NCBI GenBank assembly: GCA_947445035.1
Contig: CANFCK010000002.1
Coordinates: forward strand, 248,001-312,000
DNA from: Deltaproteobacteria bacterium
Lineage (GTDB): Bacteria > Myxococcota_A > UBA796 > SXON01
DNA: 64,000 nt
Direction: 5' to 3'
The first letter of the stretch is position 1, and each line of letters begins with the position of its first letter. The notes below the pieces were generated by a model. It was not told the DNA's origin. It did not search any database and saw only the letters and a program-made list of their open reading frames with translations. Positions 12,103 to 21,617 of the stretch are shown in pieces. A program made the position numbers and the translations under genes.

Positions 12103-13650
12103 TCAGTCCCGTACGACGCGGCAGTTCTGGAAAGCGGCCGAACACTTCAAGGTGGTGGCTTTGCCACTTTCGACCACAACCCCGCGCTGGGTGACGGTGG
12201 TGCCATCCGCGAAGCGCACCTCCGCGCTGTAGCTGCCCGCGGGCACGTCCCCCGCGCCGAAGCTACCGCTTTCCCCCTGCAGTTTGACCGCCAGGGCGTC
12301 CCCGCTGACGAGCACGCGGCCGGGTCCCGACGGGGGCGGCGGCGCTTCGGCGATCACGGGCTCGGGGACGACAGGGGGTAGGGGCACCAGCTTCGCAGAC
12401 GCCGGCTTCGCTCCACGCGCATCGGCGTCCTTCGGCGAGCGTTCGACTGCCGGCGCAGGTTTGGCTTCCGTCACCGCGCGGCCGAGAGGCCGCGGCGCCG
12501 CCTTCTCCGGGGGGACCGCAGCGACGGCCGCTTCTGCCACCGAGGGCGGCGAGGCTGGCTTGTTCCCACCGAGTCCGAACCACAGGACCGGCACGATGAT
12601 CAGGGCAGCGACCAGCCCGGCGACCAGCAAAGCAACCGGCGCCGCCACCATCGCCGCTACGTTGCGGCTGGGGGTTCGCGGCGGCAGCGGAAGTGCCCCC
12701 GAACGTTCGATGAGCACGGTGCCCGAGCGGTCGCCGCTGCTCTGCTCCCGTCGCTCCTGCTGTACGAAAAGGGCGCCAGGAACGATGCCCTCGGCCCATT
12801 CATCGAGGGGGTCACCCGGCAATGAAGCACGAATGGTCGCCGCCAGACGAGCCGTCTCGCGGGCAGTGGGCCGATCCGGAGCGTTCGGACTGAGCATCTG
12901 CGCGATCAAGTCGTGCAGCGGCTCTGAAATCTCGGCGAGCCAGGCCCACTGCGCGCGGAGCTTGTCCCCCGGGGGGGCGCGGTCGGCATCCATCGCAGAC
13001 TTTCCAGGCTTTACCGCGGTCAACATCTCGAAGGCGGTTACGCCCAGAGCGTACACGTCGCCGGCGTGGCTGTCTTCCCCGTAAAAGCGCTCGGGCGACA
13101 TGTACGGCACAGTGCCGAACGCGGCGTCCTGTGTGTGCTCCTCCCGGTCCGTCATCTCCGCGCGCGCCACCCCGAAGTCGAGGATCTTCACTTCACCCTG
13201 CGCGGTGACACGAAGGTTGGACGGTTTGATGTCCCGGTGGATCAGCCGCAAGGGGTGACCCTCGGCGTTATTCTGGTGGTACGCCGCGTGCAGCGCGCTG
13301 GCCACTTCCTCCAGAATGCCAAGGGCCGCGACGGGCGGCACCGCGCCGAGCTTCAGGAGTTCGGCAAGGTCGCACCCTTCCACATACTCCATGACGATGG
13401 CCCACGTGCCATCCAACTCCATCAGGTCGTCGACCCGGACGATGGCGCGATGTCGGATCGCCGCCAACATCCTCGCCTCGTCTCTCAACCGTCCGACGAG
13501 GCCCGGTGTGCCGGCCTTTTCGGGACGGAGCAGCTTCACCGCGACCCGACGTTGTAGACCGGTGCCGACGGTGTCAGCCAAGTAGACCGCGCCGAACGCG
13601 CCCTGCCCCAAGAGCGCGGTGACCCTATAGCTGCGCCCGGACCTGATCAT
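12103..13650 (-). CDS. Transmembrane Ser/Thr protein kinase (PknB-like) with PEGA-like C-terminus
   Basis: 515-aa kinase from ATG 13650 (MIRSGRSYRVTALLGQGAFG). Hanks motifs are intact: glycine loop GQGAFGAVYLAD (15-26), Lys39 in VAVKLL, HRDIKPSN (138-145), DFG (158-160), and GTVPYMSPERF. A transmembrane helix follows (VAAPVALLVAGLVAALIIV, roughly 340-370). A Pro/Ala linker then leads to an extracytoplasmic region with PEGA-like strands (GRVLVSGDALAVKL, DVPAGSYSAEVRFADG). It probably senses something outside and phosphorylates cytoplasmic targets. The start with extra upstream residues was rejected because kinase homology begins at this Met. It is followed at 1 nt by the Cys-rich gene. Confidence 0.9.
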   Translation of the reverse strand: MIRSGRSYRVTALLGQGAFGAVYLADTVGTGLQRRVAVKLLRPEKAGTPGLVGRLRDEARMLAAIRHRAIVRVDDLMELDGTWAIVMEYVEGCDLAELLKLGAVPPVAALGILEEVASALHAAYHQNNAEGHPLRLIHRDIKPSNLRVTAQGEVKILDFGVARAEMTDREEHTQDAAFGTVPYMSPERFYGEDSHAGDVYALGVTAFEMLTAVKPGKSAMDADRAPPGDKLRAQWAWLAEISEPLHDLIAQMLSPNAPDRPTARETARLAATIRASLPGDPLDEWAEGIVPGALFVQQERREQSSGDRSGTVLIERSGALPLPPRTPSRNVAAMVAAPVALLVAGLVAALIIVPVLWFGLGGNKPASPPSVAEAAVAAVPPEKAAPRPLGRAVTEAKPAPAVERSPKDADARGAKPASAKLVPLPPVVPEPVIAEAPPPPSGPGRVLVSGDALAVKLQGESGSFGAGDVPAGSYSAEVRFADGTTVTQRGVVVESGKATTLKCSAAFQNCRVVRD

Positions 13651-13738
13651 CCCGGCGCACCTGCGTGGTTTGCGTTCTGAGCCATGCCGAGGCAATCTAC
13701 CATGTGCCGGCCCAGCAGTCGGCGAGGAATTGCGCCCC

Positions 13739-14182
13739 ATGCTCAGCGTGTTGCTCCTGACCGCCTGCGTTCCGTTCGAAGGCACCTGGGCCTTGGTCTT
13801 CGACCTCGCCGCCGAAGTCACCGGCGATTGCGCCGAAGACCCGAACGGAAACGAAGCCAGCTCCAACGAGGCGACCTTGGTCGACTTCTATCATCTTGAA
13901 AACGGACATTGGCTCGCGACAATCGACCGTCCGATGACCGGAACCGCAACCGAGACCGAGATCGAGCTCGCGTGGGTTGAAGCACTCGAGTACGACGGCT
14001 ACACCGCCACCAACAGCCAGGTTCTGCGCGGGGCCTGGGACAGCCCGAGCCTGACGGGAACCTACACGGTCGAAAGTTGGGAGGAAACCGACGGCGGGAA
14101 TGACTATTCCTGCACCACCGCCTGGAACTACAGCGGGTCGCGCGTGACGTCCAACCCCGCCGACTACATGGAGGTGCAATGA
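13739..14182 (+). CDS. Small lipoprotein, first of a tandem related pair
   Basis: 147-aa predicted lipoprotein from ATG 13739 (MLSVLLLTACVPFEGTW) with lipobox LLTAC. No known family recognised. It reads as a small beta-rich domain beginning GTWALVFDL and ending with a Cys-containing GTYTVESW...YSCTTAWNYSG segment. It overlaps the next gene by ATGA. The two share the GTW start, a central acidic TATETEIEL/EAEQATLDF strand and the GTY-E-(x)n-C tail, so they look like diverged duplicates. Confidence 0.65.
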   Translation: MLSVLLLTACVPFEGTWALVFDLAAEVTGDCAEDPNGNEASSNEATLVDFYHLENGHWLATIDRPMTGTATETEIELAWVEALEYDGYTATNSQVLRGAWDSPSLTGTYTVESWEETDGGNDYSCTTAWNYSGSRVTSNPADYMEVQ

Positions 14183-14634
14183 TCCTCCCATGGCTCCTGG
14201 TCGGTTGCGGCGGCGCTGCGGACGGAACGTGGCTCTTGTCTCTGGTTCGGGACGAAGACGACAGCTACGGCAACCGGATCGATCTGATGACCACGCTGAC
14301 CACGTTGCAGGACGGCCGGGTGCTCGCCCAGAACAACTGGTTCTCCCTGGCGGGAGTGGTCGAAGCCGAGCAGGCCACCCTTGACTTCGAATCCCGCTAC
14401 GGAACGACGGAGGGCGATTGCGAGGTGAGGTGGGTCACCTCCCGCATCCTGGATGGGACTCTGAGCTACGGCGTTTTTGAGGGGACCTACGTCGAAAAGC
14501 AAACTTTTTCATCCTGCGATGAGGAGGAAGTTCAAGGCACCCGATACATCGCCCGGGGGGCGCGCCTCGACGGCGATCCGGGCGCTCACCTACCGCCCGC
14601 TTCCGCCGCGCGGTGGGACACCGGTTGGCGCTGA
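14179..14634 (+). CDS. Small lipoprotein, second of the tandem pair
   Basis: 151-aa predicted lipoprotein from ATG 14179 with GAGGTG upstream; the short signal MILPWLLVGC ends in lipobox LVGC. DGTWLLSLVRDEDD mirrors the GTWALVFDL start of the preceding gene, and GTYVEKQTFSSCDEEE mirrors its C-terminal segment. The terminal 25 residues are Pro/Ala-rich. Translationally coupled with the upstream gene (4-nt overlap). Function unknown. Confidence 0.65.
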   Translation: MILPWLLVGCGGAADGTWLLSLVRDEDDSYGNRIDLMTTLTTLQDGRVLAQNNWFSLAGVVEAEQATLDFESRYGTTEGDCEVRWVTSRILDGTLSYGVFEGTYVEKQTFSSCDEEEVQGTRYIARGARLDGDPGAHLPPASAARWDTGWR

Positions 14635-14637
14635 CCG

Positions 14638-15564
14638 CTAGCCTACCAGGGTCAGGCGCCCGGCCCGCAGCGCCGCACGACCGGCAGCATCGACCGTCCG
14701 CCAGGTCACGGAGCCATCGGACTCGACCAGCACGATTCCCCGCAAGACGCTCGCCACGCGTGAGACGACCTCGCGCTCCCGGCTGACGGGAAAGCGGCCC
14801 GCAAAACTCATCATCGCGTCATCCGCGCCCGCCATCGGCATGCCGGCGAAGACGAAAAGACCATCCTCGGCCGCCCGCAGGACGATCTCCGCATCCTCCA
14901 CCGTGGGGACATCCGTCACCACGACGGCGTCGGCGTCCTGGCGAAGCGCGCACGCGAGTCCCTCGCGGAAGGTGGAGACGTCCGTGCCCATCTCACGTTG
15001 GCTGATGCTGGCCCGCGCGTCGCGATGCAGCCAGTCGATGGGGTCCTCGATGCTGACCAGGCGGCCCCAGTGCTGCTCGTTGAACGACCGGATGATCGCG
15101 GCCAGGGCGGCCCGACGCTGCCGACCGCCACCGACGAGGAAAAGTCCTCGCGGCCCCGAGAAGGCTTCCCCAACCACCGACAGCCCGGGGAACTCTTCCA
15201 CCCGGGGCGCTTCCAACTGGACACGGTGAATGACGATCTCGAAGGAGCCGCGCTGACGCGCCACCTGCCCACGGAACCGGCCCACGCCGTCGATGGCGAA
15301 GGCGACCCGCGCGTCCCGAACCGATGCGAAGGGCTCGGGCTCTCCGGCCAGCTCCATCACCGCCTGGGCAAAACCATAGGTCTCGGCCGGGTTCACCCGC
15401 TCGTACGGCATGGGCACCAATGCACCCTCGACGCGAACCTGCGGTCGCCCTGGCACTTTGATGTGCAGGTCGGTCGCACCGGCTTGGGCCATCTCTTCGA
15501 TGAGCCGGGTGAGCCCGGCCACATCGGCGGTGAGAGGCAGGCGCGAGTTCCGGGGTGGGCGCAT
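14638..15564 (-). CDS. PilT/PilU-like protein with degenerate ATPase site
   Basis: 308-aa homologue of type IV pilus retraction ATPases. The N-terminal PAS-like domain (TDLHIKVPGRPQVRVEGALV) and the Asp-box VSIEDPIDWLH are well kept, and LACALRQDADAVVVTD stands where LRQDPDVILVGE is expected. The P-loop, normally GPTGSGKST after GL-VTG, reads GLFLVGGGRQRRAALAAII: no Lys and no Ser/Thr. The Walker B Glu is also lost (VVVTDVPTVED). It is therefore likely a non-hydrolysing regulatory paralogue rather than a motor. It sits just downstream of rpsI (60 nt). No other pilus gene is in the window. Confidence 0.8.
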   Translation of the reverse strand: MRPPRNSRLPLTADVAGLTRLIEEMAQAGATDLHIKVPGRPQVRVEGALVPMPYERVNPAETYGFAQAVMELAGEPEPFASVRDARVAFAIDGVGRFRGQVARQRGSFEIVIHRVQLEAPRVEEFPGLSVVGEAFSGPRGLFLVGGGRQRRAALAAIIRSFNEQHWGRLVSIEDPIDWLHRDARASISQREMGTDVSTFREGLACALRQDADAVVVTDVPTVEDAEIVLRAAEDGLFVFAGMPMAGADDAMMSFAGRFPVSREREVVSRVASVLRGIVLVESDGSVTWRTVDAAGRAALRAGRLTLVG

Positions 15565-15624
15565 CGGGAGTCTTCCTCCCCGACCGGATCGGATCGACCC
15601 GGCGACGGCATGAGCCCCGACTGA

Positions 15625-16023
15625 TTAGCGCTTGCTGAACTGGAACCGGCGACGAGCGCCGGCGCGGCCGTACTTCTTGCGTTCGACCTTGCGGCCGTCG
15701 CGCGTCAAGAAGCCGGCCTTGCGCAGCTCCGACCGAAGCCCAGGGTGCGCCATGACCAGTGCACGCGCGATGCCCATCCGGATGGCTTCCGCCTGACCCG
15801 ACTTGCCGCCGCCATGCACGTTGACCATCACGTCCCAATCGGGCTGGTTGGTCACCACCATCGGCTGCCGCACGACCATCTCAAGCACCGCACGGTGGAG
15901 GTACACCCCCGCCTCACGCGCGTTGACGGTGACCTTGCCCGACCCGGGACGAAGGAAGATGCGCGCGGTGGCCGTCTTGCGGCGGCCGGTGGCGCAGAAC
16001 TGAACGAGCTGCTTGGTGGCCAT
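15625..16023 (-). CDS. rpsI: 30S ribosomal protein S9
   Basis: 132-aa S9 with [20 protein letters not shown] near the start and the C-terminal [16 protein letters not shown] that reaches the tRNA in the P site. It overlaps the rplM stop by 1 nt (TGATG), the universal rplM-rpsI pairing. Confidence 0.98.
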   Translation of the reverse strand: MATKQLVQFCATGRRKTATARIFLRPGSGKVTVNAREAGVYLHRAVLEMVVRQPMVVTNQPDWDVMVNVHGGGKSGQAEAIRMGIARALVMAHPGLRSELRKAGFLTRDGRKVERKKYGRAGARRRFQFSKR

Positions 16024-16475
16024 CAGACGTACTCGGGAAAGGGCTTGGGCTCTTGGGCCACGTGGGGATGGGTGGCGCCGGCGTAGACCTTCAGCTTGGT
16101 CAGCATCTGCCGGCCGAGCCGATTGCGAGGGACCATGCCCTGGACAGCGGCCTCGAGCACCCGCTCCGGGTGGTCCTGCAGCTGCTTCCGCGCGGTCACC
16201 GAGGTGAGCCCGCCTTTGTAGCCGGAATAGCGGTGGTACTTCTTCTGGTCGAGCTTCTTACCGGTGAGCACGATCTTCTCGGCGTTGACGACCACCACGA
16301 AGTCACCGGTGTCGGTGTGCGGGGTGTAGGCCGGCTTGTGCTTTCCTTGAAGCACCTGCGACAGCCGCGTCGCTAAGCGACCTAGCGTCTGCCCGGCAGC
16401 GTCAACGACGTACCAATCGTGCGTCGCCTCCTGAGGGGAGGTGGAGTGTGTAGTCCAGGTGTGGTGCGCGTGCAT
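16023..16475 (-). CDS. rplM: 50S ribosomal protein L13
   Basis: 150-aa L13. [45 protein letters not shown] and [18 protein letters not shown] are diagnostic. The first 17 residues (His/Thr-rich) form a slightly longer N-terminal extension than in E. coli, with ATG at 16475. First gene of the rplM-rpsI operon. Confidence 0.98.
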   Translation of the reverse strand: MHAHHTWTTHSTSPQEATHDWYVVDAAGQTLGRLATRLSQVLQGKHKPAYTPHTDTGDFVVVVNAEKIVLTGKKLDQKKYHRYSGYKGGLTSVTARKQLQDHPERVLEAAVQGMVPRNRLGRQMLTKLKVYAGATHPHVAQEPKPFPEYV

Positions 16476-16520
16476 GAAACTTCCCGCTGTCGGAGGACGG
16501 GCCCCCGAAGCCCGGCGCGA

Positions 16521-17846
16521 CTATCTGGAAGCGCCCGGTCCGTCAAGCCTGAGCCCGCCCGCCCGCAGCCGTGCGAGCCCGCGGAGTTCGGGGTGGTCCA
16601 TCTGGAGTGCATCCAACTCCGCCTCGCGGGCGCTCCCATCGAGCTGAAGCGCCGCGCGCCACCGCTCACCCACCTCATCCTGGCCTTGGGACTCAAGGCC
16701 GGGCAGCCGAGCGCGAAGCGCGACCCAAGTCCACGGAACGATGGCCTGCCAGGGGGCCTCACGTCGACCGAACGTCGCTGCGAGCGCGACGTGGTCCGGA
16801 TCGAGCCCCCGAATCCGAGTCAGCGTGGCCGCGGTGTCCAGCCCACCATCGAGCCGGATCCCGAGCGCGGCGCGCAAGAGCACCTCGCTGTGCGGGCGAC
16901 CTGCCAGATCGGATTCGAGCGCGGCGGCGTCTCCGACGAGGCGCGCGTGCAGCACTCGGGCCTGTAGCGTTCCCAAGCTGGGCAACGCCTCCCGCGCCGA
17001 CGGGACGCCTGCCAGCGCCCGGATCATGGTAGCCTCGGGGCTGCCGTCGAGGCCGGCCAGGTCGGGGGCTCGCCCCCGCAGGATGGCGAGCCAACCACGG
17101 TGGATGGCCGCTGGCGGCACGGGTTCGGCCATCCGCGCCAGCGCTTCAGCGTCTCGCGACCGGTGCTCCTGGTAGAGGATGGCGGCCGCGTGCAAGGTGT
17201 ACCCGGCGGCGTCGTAGGCGGAGACGGCCTCGTCAAAGCGTCCGGCCTCGTCCAGCGCCCCCGCACGGGCGTGGAGAAGCGCGGGCGAACTCGCTCCGGG
17301 GCAGCTTTCCACCGCCGCGCGGAGTTCCCCCCGCTCAATCGCGTCCTCGACGACGACCGCGCAGGCAAAAGGGTCGTCGGCATCGGCCCGGAGGACCGCC
17401 TCGGCGGCGGTCACGACGTCTCGTTGGTCCCCGTTTCGGAGAAGAACACGCAGCCGCGAGGGCGCCGACAGCGTCGCGAGATCCACTGCGGCATCGTGCG
17501 CCGCGTCCCATTCGCCGACCGCGTCCAACCAGCCTGGACGACCGCGGAAGAACGACGCCAATTGCTCACCCTGACCCGCTTCGAGGCACGCCGGGTCACG
17601 CGCGGCCACCAACAGCAGCGCCTGCCAGTCAGGCTCCGCGCCCTTCGCCAGTATCCGCTGCTTCAGGCCGGCACAAGCCTCGAAGTGACGCCCCGCAGTC
17701 ACCGCCTTCGCAACGTCCAGTCGCACGGCGCGGGCAACGGGGATCGTCACCGCGATCGCCGAGCGCGGATCCGACGGCCTCTCTGCGCACGCCGCCAGCG
17801 TCAGGAGCAGGGCGAGCACACGGCACCCACGCCCGTGCGCGGTCAC
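16521..17846 (-). CDS. Predicted lipoprotein with TPR-like helical repeats
   Basis: 441-aa exported protein. I start at GTG 17846, which overlaps the upstream stop by GTGA; the signal (CRVLALLLTLAACAE) has lipobox LAAC. The body is Ala/Leu/Arg-rich and helical, with TPR-like units such as LHARAGALDEAGRFDEAVSA. No enzyme motif recognised. Co-transcribed with the beta-propeller lipoprotein just upstream, so both probably act at the same envelope site. A longer frame upstream of the GTG is Arg-rich shadow sequence. Confidence 0.7.
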   Translation of the reverse strand: MTAHGRGCRVLALLLTLAACAERPSDPRSAIAVTIPVARAVRLDVAKAVTAGRHFEACAGLKQRILAKGAEPDWQALLLVAARDPACLEAGQGEQLASFFRGRPGWLDAVGEWDAAHDAAVDLATLSAPSRLRVLLRNGDQRDVVTAAEAVLRADADDPFACAVVVEDAIERGELRAAVESCPGASSPALLHARAGALDEAGRFDEAVSAYDAAGYTLHAAAILYQEHRSRDAEALARMAEPVPPAAIHRGWLAILRGRAPDLAGLDGSPEATMIRALAGVPSAREALPSLGTLQARVLHARLVGDAAALESDLAGRPHSEVLLRAALGIRLDGGLDTAATLTRIRGLDPDHVALAATFGRREAPWQAIVPWTWVALRARLPGLESQGQDEVGERWRAALQLDGSAREAELDALQMDHPELRGLARLRAGGLRLDGPGASR

Positions 17847-19282
17847 TCGGCGGCGGCGGCGTCGCCTTCGGGCTCGATCCACAGGCTGGGCTCGCCCAAG
17901 GCACGGCCGGCGCAGAAGATGTCGGCGGAACCGAAACGACCGTCGGCCCAGATGCTCACGACCACGTCGTTGCGGATGTAGAAGCTCGACCCGAGCGCGT
18001 AGGACGTCGCGTAGTCGGTGCTGTTGACGCGCACATCCGCCATCTGCCAGGTGGTCCCGCCATCGGCCGAATAGTTGTAGTACAGGTCGTTGAAGAACAC
18101 CCCAGCAAGGTCGTCCCGGTAGTCCTGCCATTGAACGGCCCAGCTGTCCCCTGAGAGCGCGATCCGCGGGTTATAGCTCTGAGCCTGCCCGGGATCATCG
18201 GTCTCCATCCTAACCTCTTCCTCGACCGCCCAATCGCTCCCGCCATTGTCCGACCAGCGAAGGTAGATGTCGTAGCCACCGGCCCGGTTGTCCTGGAAGG
18301 CGACGAGGACCTGATCTCCTTGGGCGGCGAGCGCCGGGTACCTGGAGTCCGCAATCCCCGCGGCGTCGCTCTCCACGCGGAGTGCTTCGTCCTGCCACTT
18401 GTCGCCCGACGAGTGACTGTAGTTCATGAGAATGTCGGAGTTTTCTCCGAAACGTTCGTCCTGCCAGACGACGTAGACGTTGTCCCCCGAGAGGGCCAGG
18501 AGCGGCTCGAAGCTGTTGCTCGCACCGGCTTCGTCTCCGCCGTCCAGGCGCCGATCTGTACCTGCGAAACTGTCGCCGCCATCGGTCGAATTGTTGACGT
18601 AGACGTCAGAGGCGCCGTTTCGACGGTCTTCCCACGCCACCACCAAGTTTCCGCTGTCGTCGGCCACGAGCTTCGGATGAGAGGAAAACGCGGCGCCGGC
18701 CTCGTCGGTGTCGACCCGCACCGGCGCGTCTGACCAGCTCTCACCCCCATCTTGGGTGCCGGACACAAAGATGTCGTACGCGCCGTTGATCTGGTCGGAC
18801 CAGACCACCCACGCCCGATCACCGACTGCAAAAAGGGTGGGGCCAATGCTGACGGCGAGGCCGTCCGGGTCCACATCGAGGGCGACATCCTTCTTCTGCC
18901 AGTGGCGGCCTGCGTCGTCAGACCACTGGACGTAGATGTTCTCGTAGCCGAGCTCGCCGTCGCGCTTGTCTTCCCAGGCGACGTAAACCCGATCCCCCGA
19001 GCAGGCGATCGCGGGGTTGGTCGCGGCGGCCTCGCCATGGCTCAAGAGTGTGTCCTGGGCAAGGAAGGTCACGCCCCCGTCCGCGGACATGTTGAACCAC
19101 ACGGTTTCGACATCTTCACGATCATCGGACCAAACCGCGAAGATCCTCCCGGTTTCGTTCACGCAGGTGCGCGGTGTCAACGACTCGACATCCTTGCCCG
19201 CGTGGTCGACCCGCACGTCATGCGTGCCCTCGTCAACGACGGCAGGGGTACAGGCGAAGAAGCCCAAAAGTACGCTGATCAA
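17843..19282 (-). CDS. Beta-propeller lipoprotein with sialidase/BNR-type repeats
   Basis: About 479-aa lipoprotein. Repeated Asp-box-like units ([48 protein letters not shown]) separated by VYVAWED-type strands indicate a six- or seven-bladed propeller. Start codon is TTG: I prefer TTG 19282 because GAGGGGGG precedes it at normal distance; TTG 19300 is the alternative. The signal [10 protein letters not shown] has lipobox GFFAC. No catalytic sialidase residues (Arg triad, Tyr/Glu) are evident, so a binding rather than glycosidase role is likely. Confidence 0.75.
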   Translation of the reverse strand: MISVLLGFFACTPAVVDEGTHDVRVDHAGKDVESLTPRTCVNETGRIFAVWSDDREDVETVWFNMSADGGVTFLAQDTLLSHGEAAATNPAIACSGDRVYVAWEDKRDGELGYENIYVQWSDDAGRHWQKKDVALDVDPDGLAVSIGPTLFAVGDRAWVVWSDQINGAYDIFVSGTQDGGESWSDAPVRVDTDEAGAAFSSHPKLVADDSGNLVVAWEDRRNGASDVYVNNSTDGGDSFAGTDRRLDGGDEAGASNSFEPLLALSGDNVYVVWQDERFGENSDILMNYSHSSGDKWQDEALRVESDAAGIADSRYPALAAQGDQVLVAFQDNRAGGYDIYLRWSDNGGSDWAVEEEVRMETDDPGQAQSYNPRIALSGDSWAVQWQDYRDDLAGVFFNDLYYNYSADGGTTWQMADVRVNSTDYATSYALGSSFYIRNDVVVSIWADGRFGSADIFCAGRALGEPSLWIEPEGDAAAAE

Positions 19283-19388
19283 CGGCCCCCCTCGGCACAA
19301 CGAAGCCGCGCCTAACTCATCATGCCACGCTCGTCAGTGCTTGCGCCACGGCCCTCAGCCGGTAAAGAGGGCGCCCCGCGAGAGTACC

Positions 19389-19685
19389 ATGCAGGACAAG
19401 AGCAAACTCGGCAAGCGCTACACCTGCTTCGAATGCAGTTTGAAGTTCTACGACCTGAACCGCCCCGATCCCCTGTGCCCCAAGTGTGGCATTGATCAGC
19501 GGACCGACCCCAACCCCGATCCTCGGGACGCCATCCTCGCCAAGTACCGTGGCAAAGGCGCCGTCCGCGCTCAGCCCGAAGAAGAACTGGCCGAAGGAGA
19601 AGAGGCCGAGGAAGGCGCCGAGGGCGAGGACGACGAGATCGAAGAGGACGAGGAAGAGGCCGAGGAAGTGGTCGAGGACGAATAG
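19389..19685 (+). CDS. FYDLN-acid family zinc-ribbon protein
   Basis: 98-aa cytoplasmic protein matching the TIGR02300 pattern: CXXC (CFEC, residues 13-16), the KFYDLN motif directly after, a second CXXC (CPKC), then a long low-complexity tail made almost entirely of Glu and Asp. Found mainly in Alpha- and Deltaproteobacteria; function unknown. The start ATG 19389 has GAGAG upstream. The two Cys pairs could bind zinc; the acidic tail could mimic nucleic acid or bind basic proteins (inference). Confidence 0.85.
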   Translation: MQDKSKLGKRYTCFECSLKFYDLNRPDPLCPKCGIDQRTDPNPDPRDAILAKYRGKGAVRAQPEEELAEGEEAEEGAEGEDDEIEEDEEEAEEVVEDE

Positions 19686-19737
19686 CGGACCGACTGCCTT
19701 TGGTGGTCAGCCTCGGCTAGAATTCCGAAACCCCTGC

Positions 19738-20511
19738 CTAGTCACCGGCTTGTGCGGGTTCGTCACCTACGCCACCAGCGCGCAGCCTGCCCCGTCGTCG
19801 CGAGGGATAGCCGAACACGAGCTCCAGCGGCCCCGACAGGACCGCGAGTGACCCGAAGCTGACGAGCACGGTGGAGATGTCGTAGCGGACCCCGAGAAAG
19901 ATGAAGAGTCCGGCGACGAGCACGATACCTGCGAACGTACGCACGTTGCGACGCAACGACTTCCCCGTGCGATAGGGAATGTTCGAGACCATCAACAGGC
20001 CCATGCCGACGGTGGCGACGAAGAAGTGGGTCGGCTCCAGGACGACGCCGTCCCCGCCGCCGGCCTGCCACATGACCAGCGCGGCAAGCGTGCCGCCGGT
20101 GATGGTGATGGTCGAGCCGGGACCAAAGGTATGGGACTTCCCGTCGGCCTGGACGTTGAAGCGAGCCAGACGGAACGCCCCGCACAACATGAAGAAGAAC
20201 GCCCCGAAAACGCCGAGCGGCCCGAGTTCGTGCAAGCTCCAGAAATACACCAACACCGAGGGGGTCAGCCCGAAGCTAATGATGTCGATCAACGAGTCCA
20301 ACTGCACGCCGAACGCACTCCCGGTCCCCGTGAGACGGGCGACTCGCCCGTCCAGCCCATCGAAGAGGCCCGCGTAAAAGACGAAAAGTCCCGCCTGGTA
20401 GAAGACCGTGGGGTCGCCCTTGGCGCCGCCAGACAAGAGCACCGCGTACAGCCCGCAGAACAAGCTCGCGGCGCTGAACCAATTGGGAGGATTGAGGAAC
20501 TGTCGGATCAT
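19738..20511 (-). CDS. pssA: CDP-diacylglycerol-serine O-phosphatidyltransferase
   Basis: Makes phosphatidylserine from CDP-diacylglycerol and serine, precursor of phosphatidylethanolamine. 257 aa from ATG 20511, which overlaps the lysC stop (ATGA). The full CDP-alcohol phosphotransferase signature D-G-x2-A-R-x8-G-x3-D-x3-D is visible ([19 protein letters not shown] and SLID). Several membrane helices and the N-terminal [17 protein letters not shown] are as in type II PssA. A psd gene is not in this window. Confidence 0.92.
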   Translation of the reverse strand: MIRQFLNPPNWFSAASLFCGLYAVLLSGGAKGDPTVFYQAGLFVFYAGLFDGLDGRVARLTGTGSAFGVQLDSLIDIISFGLTPSVLVYFWSLHELGPLGVFGAFFFMLCGAFRLARFNVQADGKSHTFGPGSTITITGGTLAALVMWQAGGGDGVVLEPTHFFVATVGMGLLMVSNIPYRTGKSLRRNVRTFAGIVLVAGLFIFLGVRYDISTVLVSFGSLAVLSGPLELVFGYPSRRRGRLRAGGVGDEPAQAGD

Positions 20512-21617
20512 GGTGCCGCGGAAATACCGGCGCGGCCTAGCATTGAAAAGTGGAGGTGGCGCTCCAAGGCCGGCGCGTCCGAAGTTTTTACAACCAGCAC
20601 GACCGCATCCGCCGACGCCCACCACCGCTCCGGAGATTCCCCGAGGCACGCGGCGGCGAGCGCTAATACCTCCACCAGGCGGGTGGGATCGGCACCACAG
20701 CGAGTCCCGACTACCGCCACGGTTGCGATGGGGACGCCGGGGGGGGCGCCGTGCAGGTTGCGGCAATCGACGACCGCGCCCCAGGGCCCGGCGGCGCGGA
20801 TACAGGGGGCTTCGAGGGTTGCCCACGCCTCGGCCGAGACCAGCGCGAGCTGAACGTCGGCCACCACGCCCACCACACGGGGCTCAGGCAGGGTGGGGCG
20901 AATGAGCGTGCCGCCGCCCGCATTCGCGGTAGCACTGGCGCGCAGGGTGATCCCCTCCCGATGGGCCCAGGCCACGGCATCCTCCGAAAGAATGCGCGCG
21001 CCGTTGCGCGCCATCGCCAGCGCCTCGTCCAGGCTGAGCTCGGCGAGCCGGACGGCTCCGGGCACCCCGCGGGGATCTGCGGACCAGACACCGTCGACGT
21101 CGGAGCAAAGCTCACATTCGTCGGCGCCCAAAGCGGCCGCCAGGACCACGGCCGTGGTGTCGCTGCCCCCCCGCCCCAGCGTCGTGACCTCCCGCGAGCG
21201 GCTCACCCCCTGGAAACCGGCCACAATAGGGACTTCGCCCGCGGCGAGGCTGGCCTTGAGCCGGTCGGGGCGAACTTCAACCACCCGAGCATTGGCGTGG
21301 GCCTCGTCGGTGATGATGCCCGACTGGCTCCCCGTGAAGCTGCGGGCTGGCACGCCAGCCTCGTGCAGCGCCATCGCCAGGAGCGCCATGCTCACCCGCT
21401 CTCCGACCGAGATAAGCATATCTATCTCACGACGACCCGGCGTTTGGGCAACGTCACGCGCCAGCGCCAAGAGTTCGTTGGTGGTGTTGCCCATCGCCGA
21501 AACCACCACGACCACCTGGTTTCCTGCCGCCACCGATCTCGCAACGCGCGCGGCGACCTGCCGAATCTTCCCAACGTCGGCGACCGACGAGCCGCCGTAC
21601 TTCTGAACCAGAAGCAT
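20508..21617 (-). CDS. lysC: Aspartate kinase (short, with weakened ACT region)
   Basis: Phosphorylates aspartate, first step to Lys, Thr, Met and diaminopimelate. From ATG 21617 ([15 protein letters not shown]) it is 369 aa, shorter than the usual 400-420. The kinase part is complete: [57 protein letters not shown]. The regulatory part is reduced: the first ACT repeat is hardly recognisable, the second survives as [12 protein letters not shown] plus an HLHFSML end. Allosteric control by Lys/Thr may be altered. It overlaps its neighbours on both sides (TGATG upstream, ATGA with pssA). Confidence 0.93.
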   Translation of the reverse strand: MLLVQKYGGSSVADVGKIRQVAARVARSVAAGNQVVVVVSAMGNTTNELLALARDVAQTPGRREIDMLISVGERVSMALLAMALHEAGVPARSFTGSQSGIITDEAHANARVVEVRPDRLKASLAAGEVPIVAGFQGVSRSREVTTLGRGGSDTTAVVLAAALGADECELCSDVDGVWSADPRGVPGAVRLAELSLDEALAMARNGARILSEDAVAWAHREGITLRASATANAGGGTLIRPTLPEPRVVGVVADVQLALVSAEAWATLEAPCIRAAGPWGAVVDCRNLHGAPPGVPIATVAVVGTRCGADPTRLVEVLALAAACLGESPERWWASADAVVLVVKTSDAPALERHLHFSMLGRAGISAAP

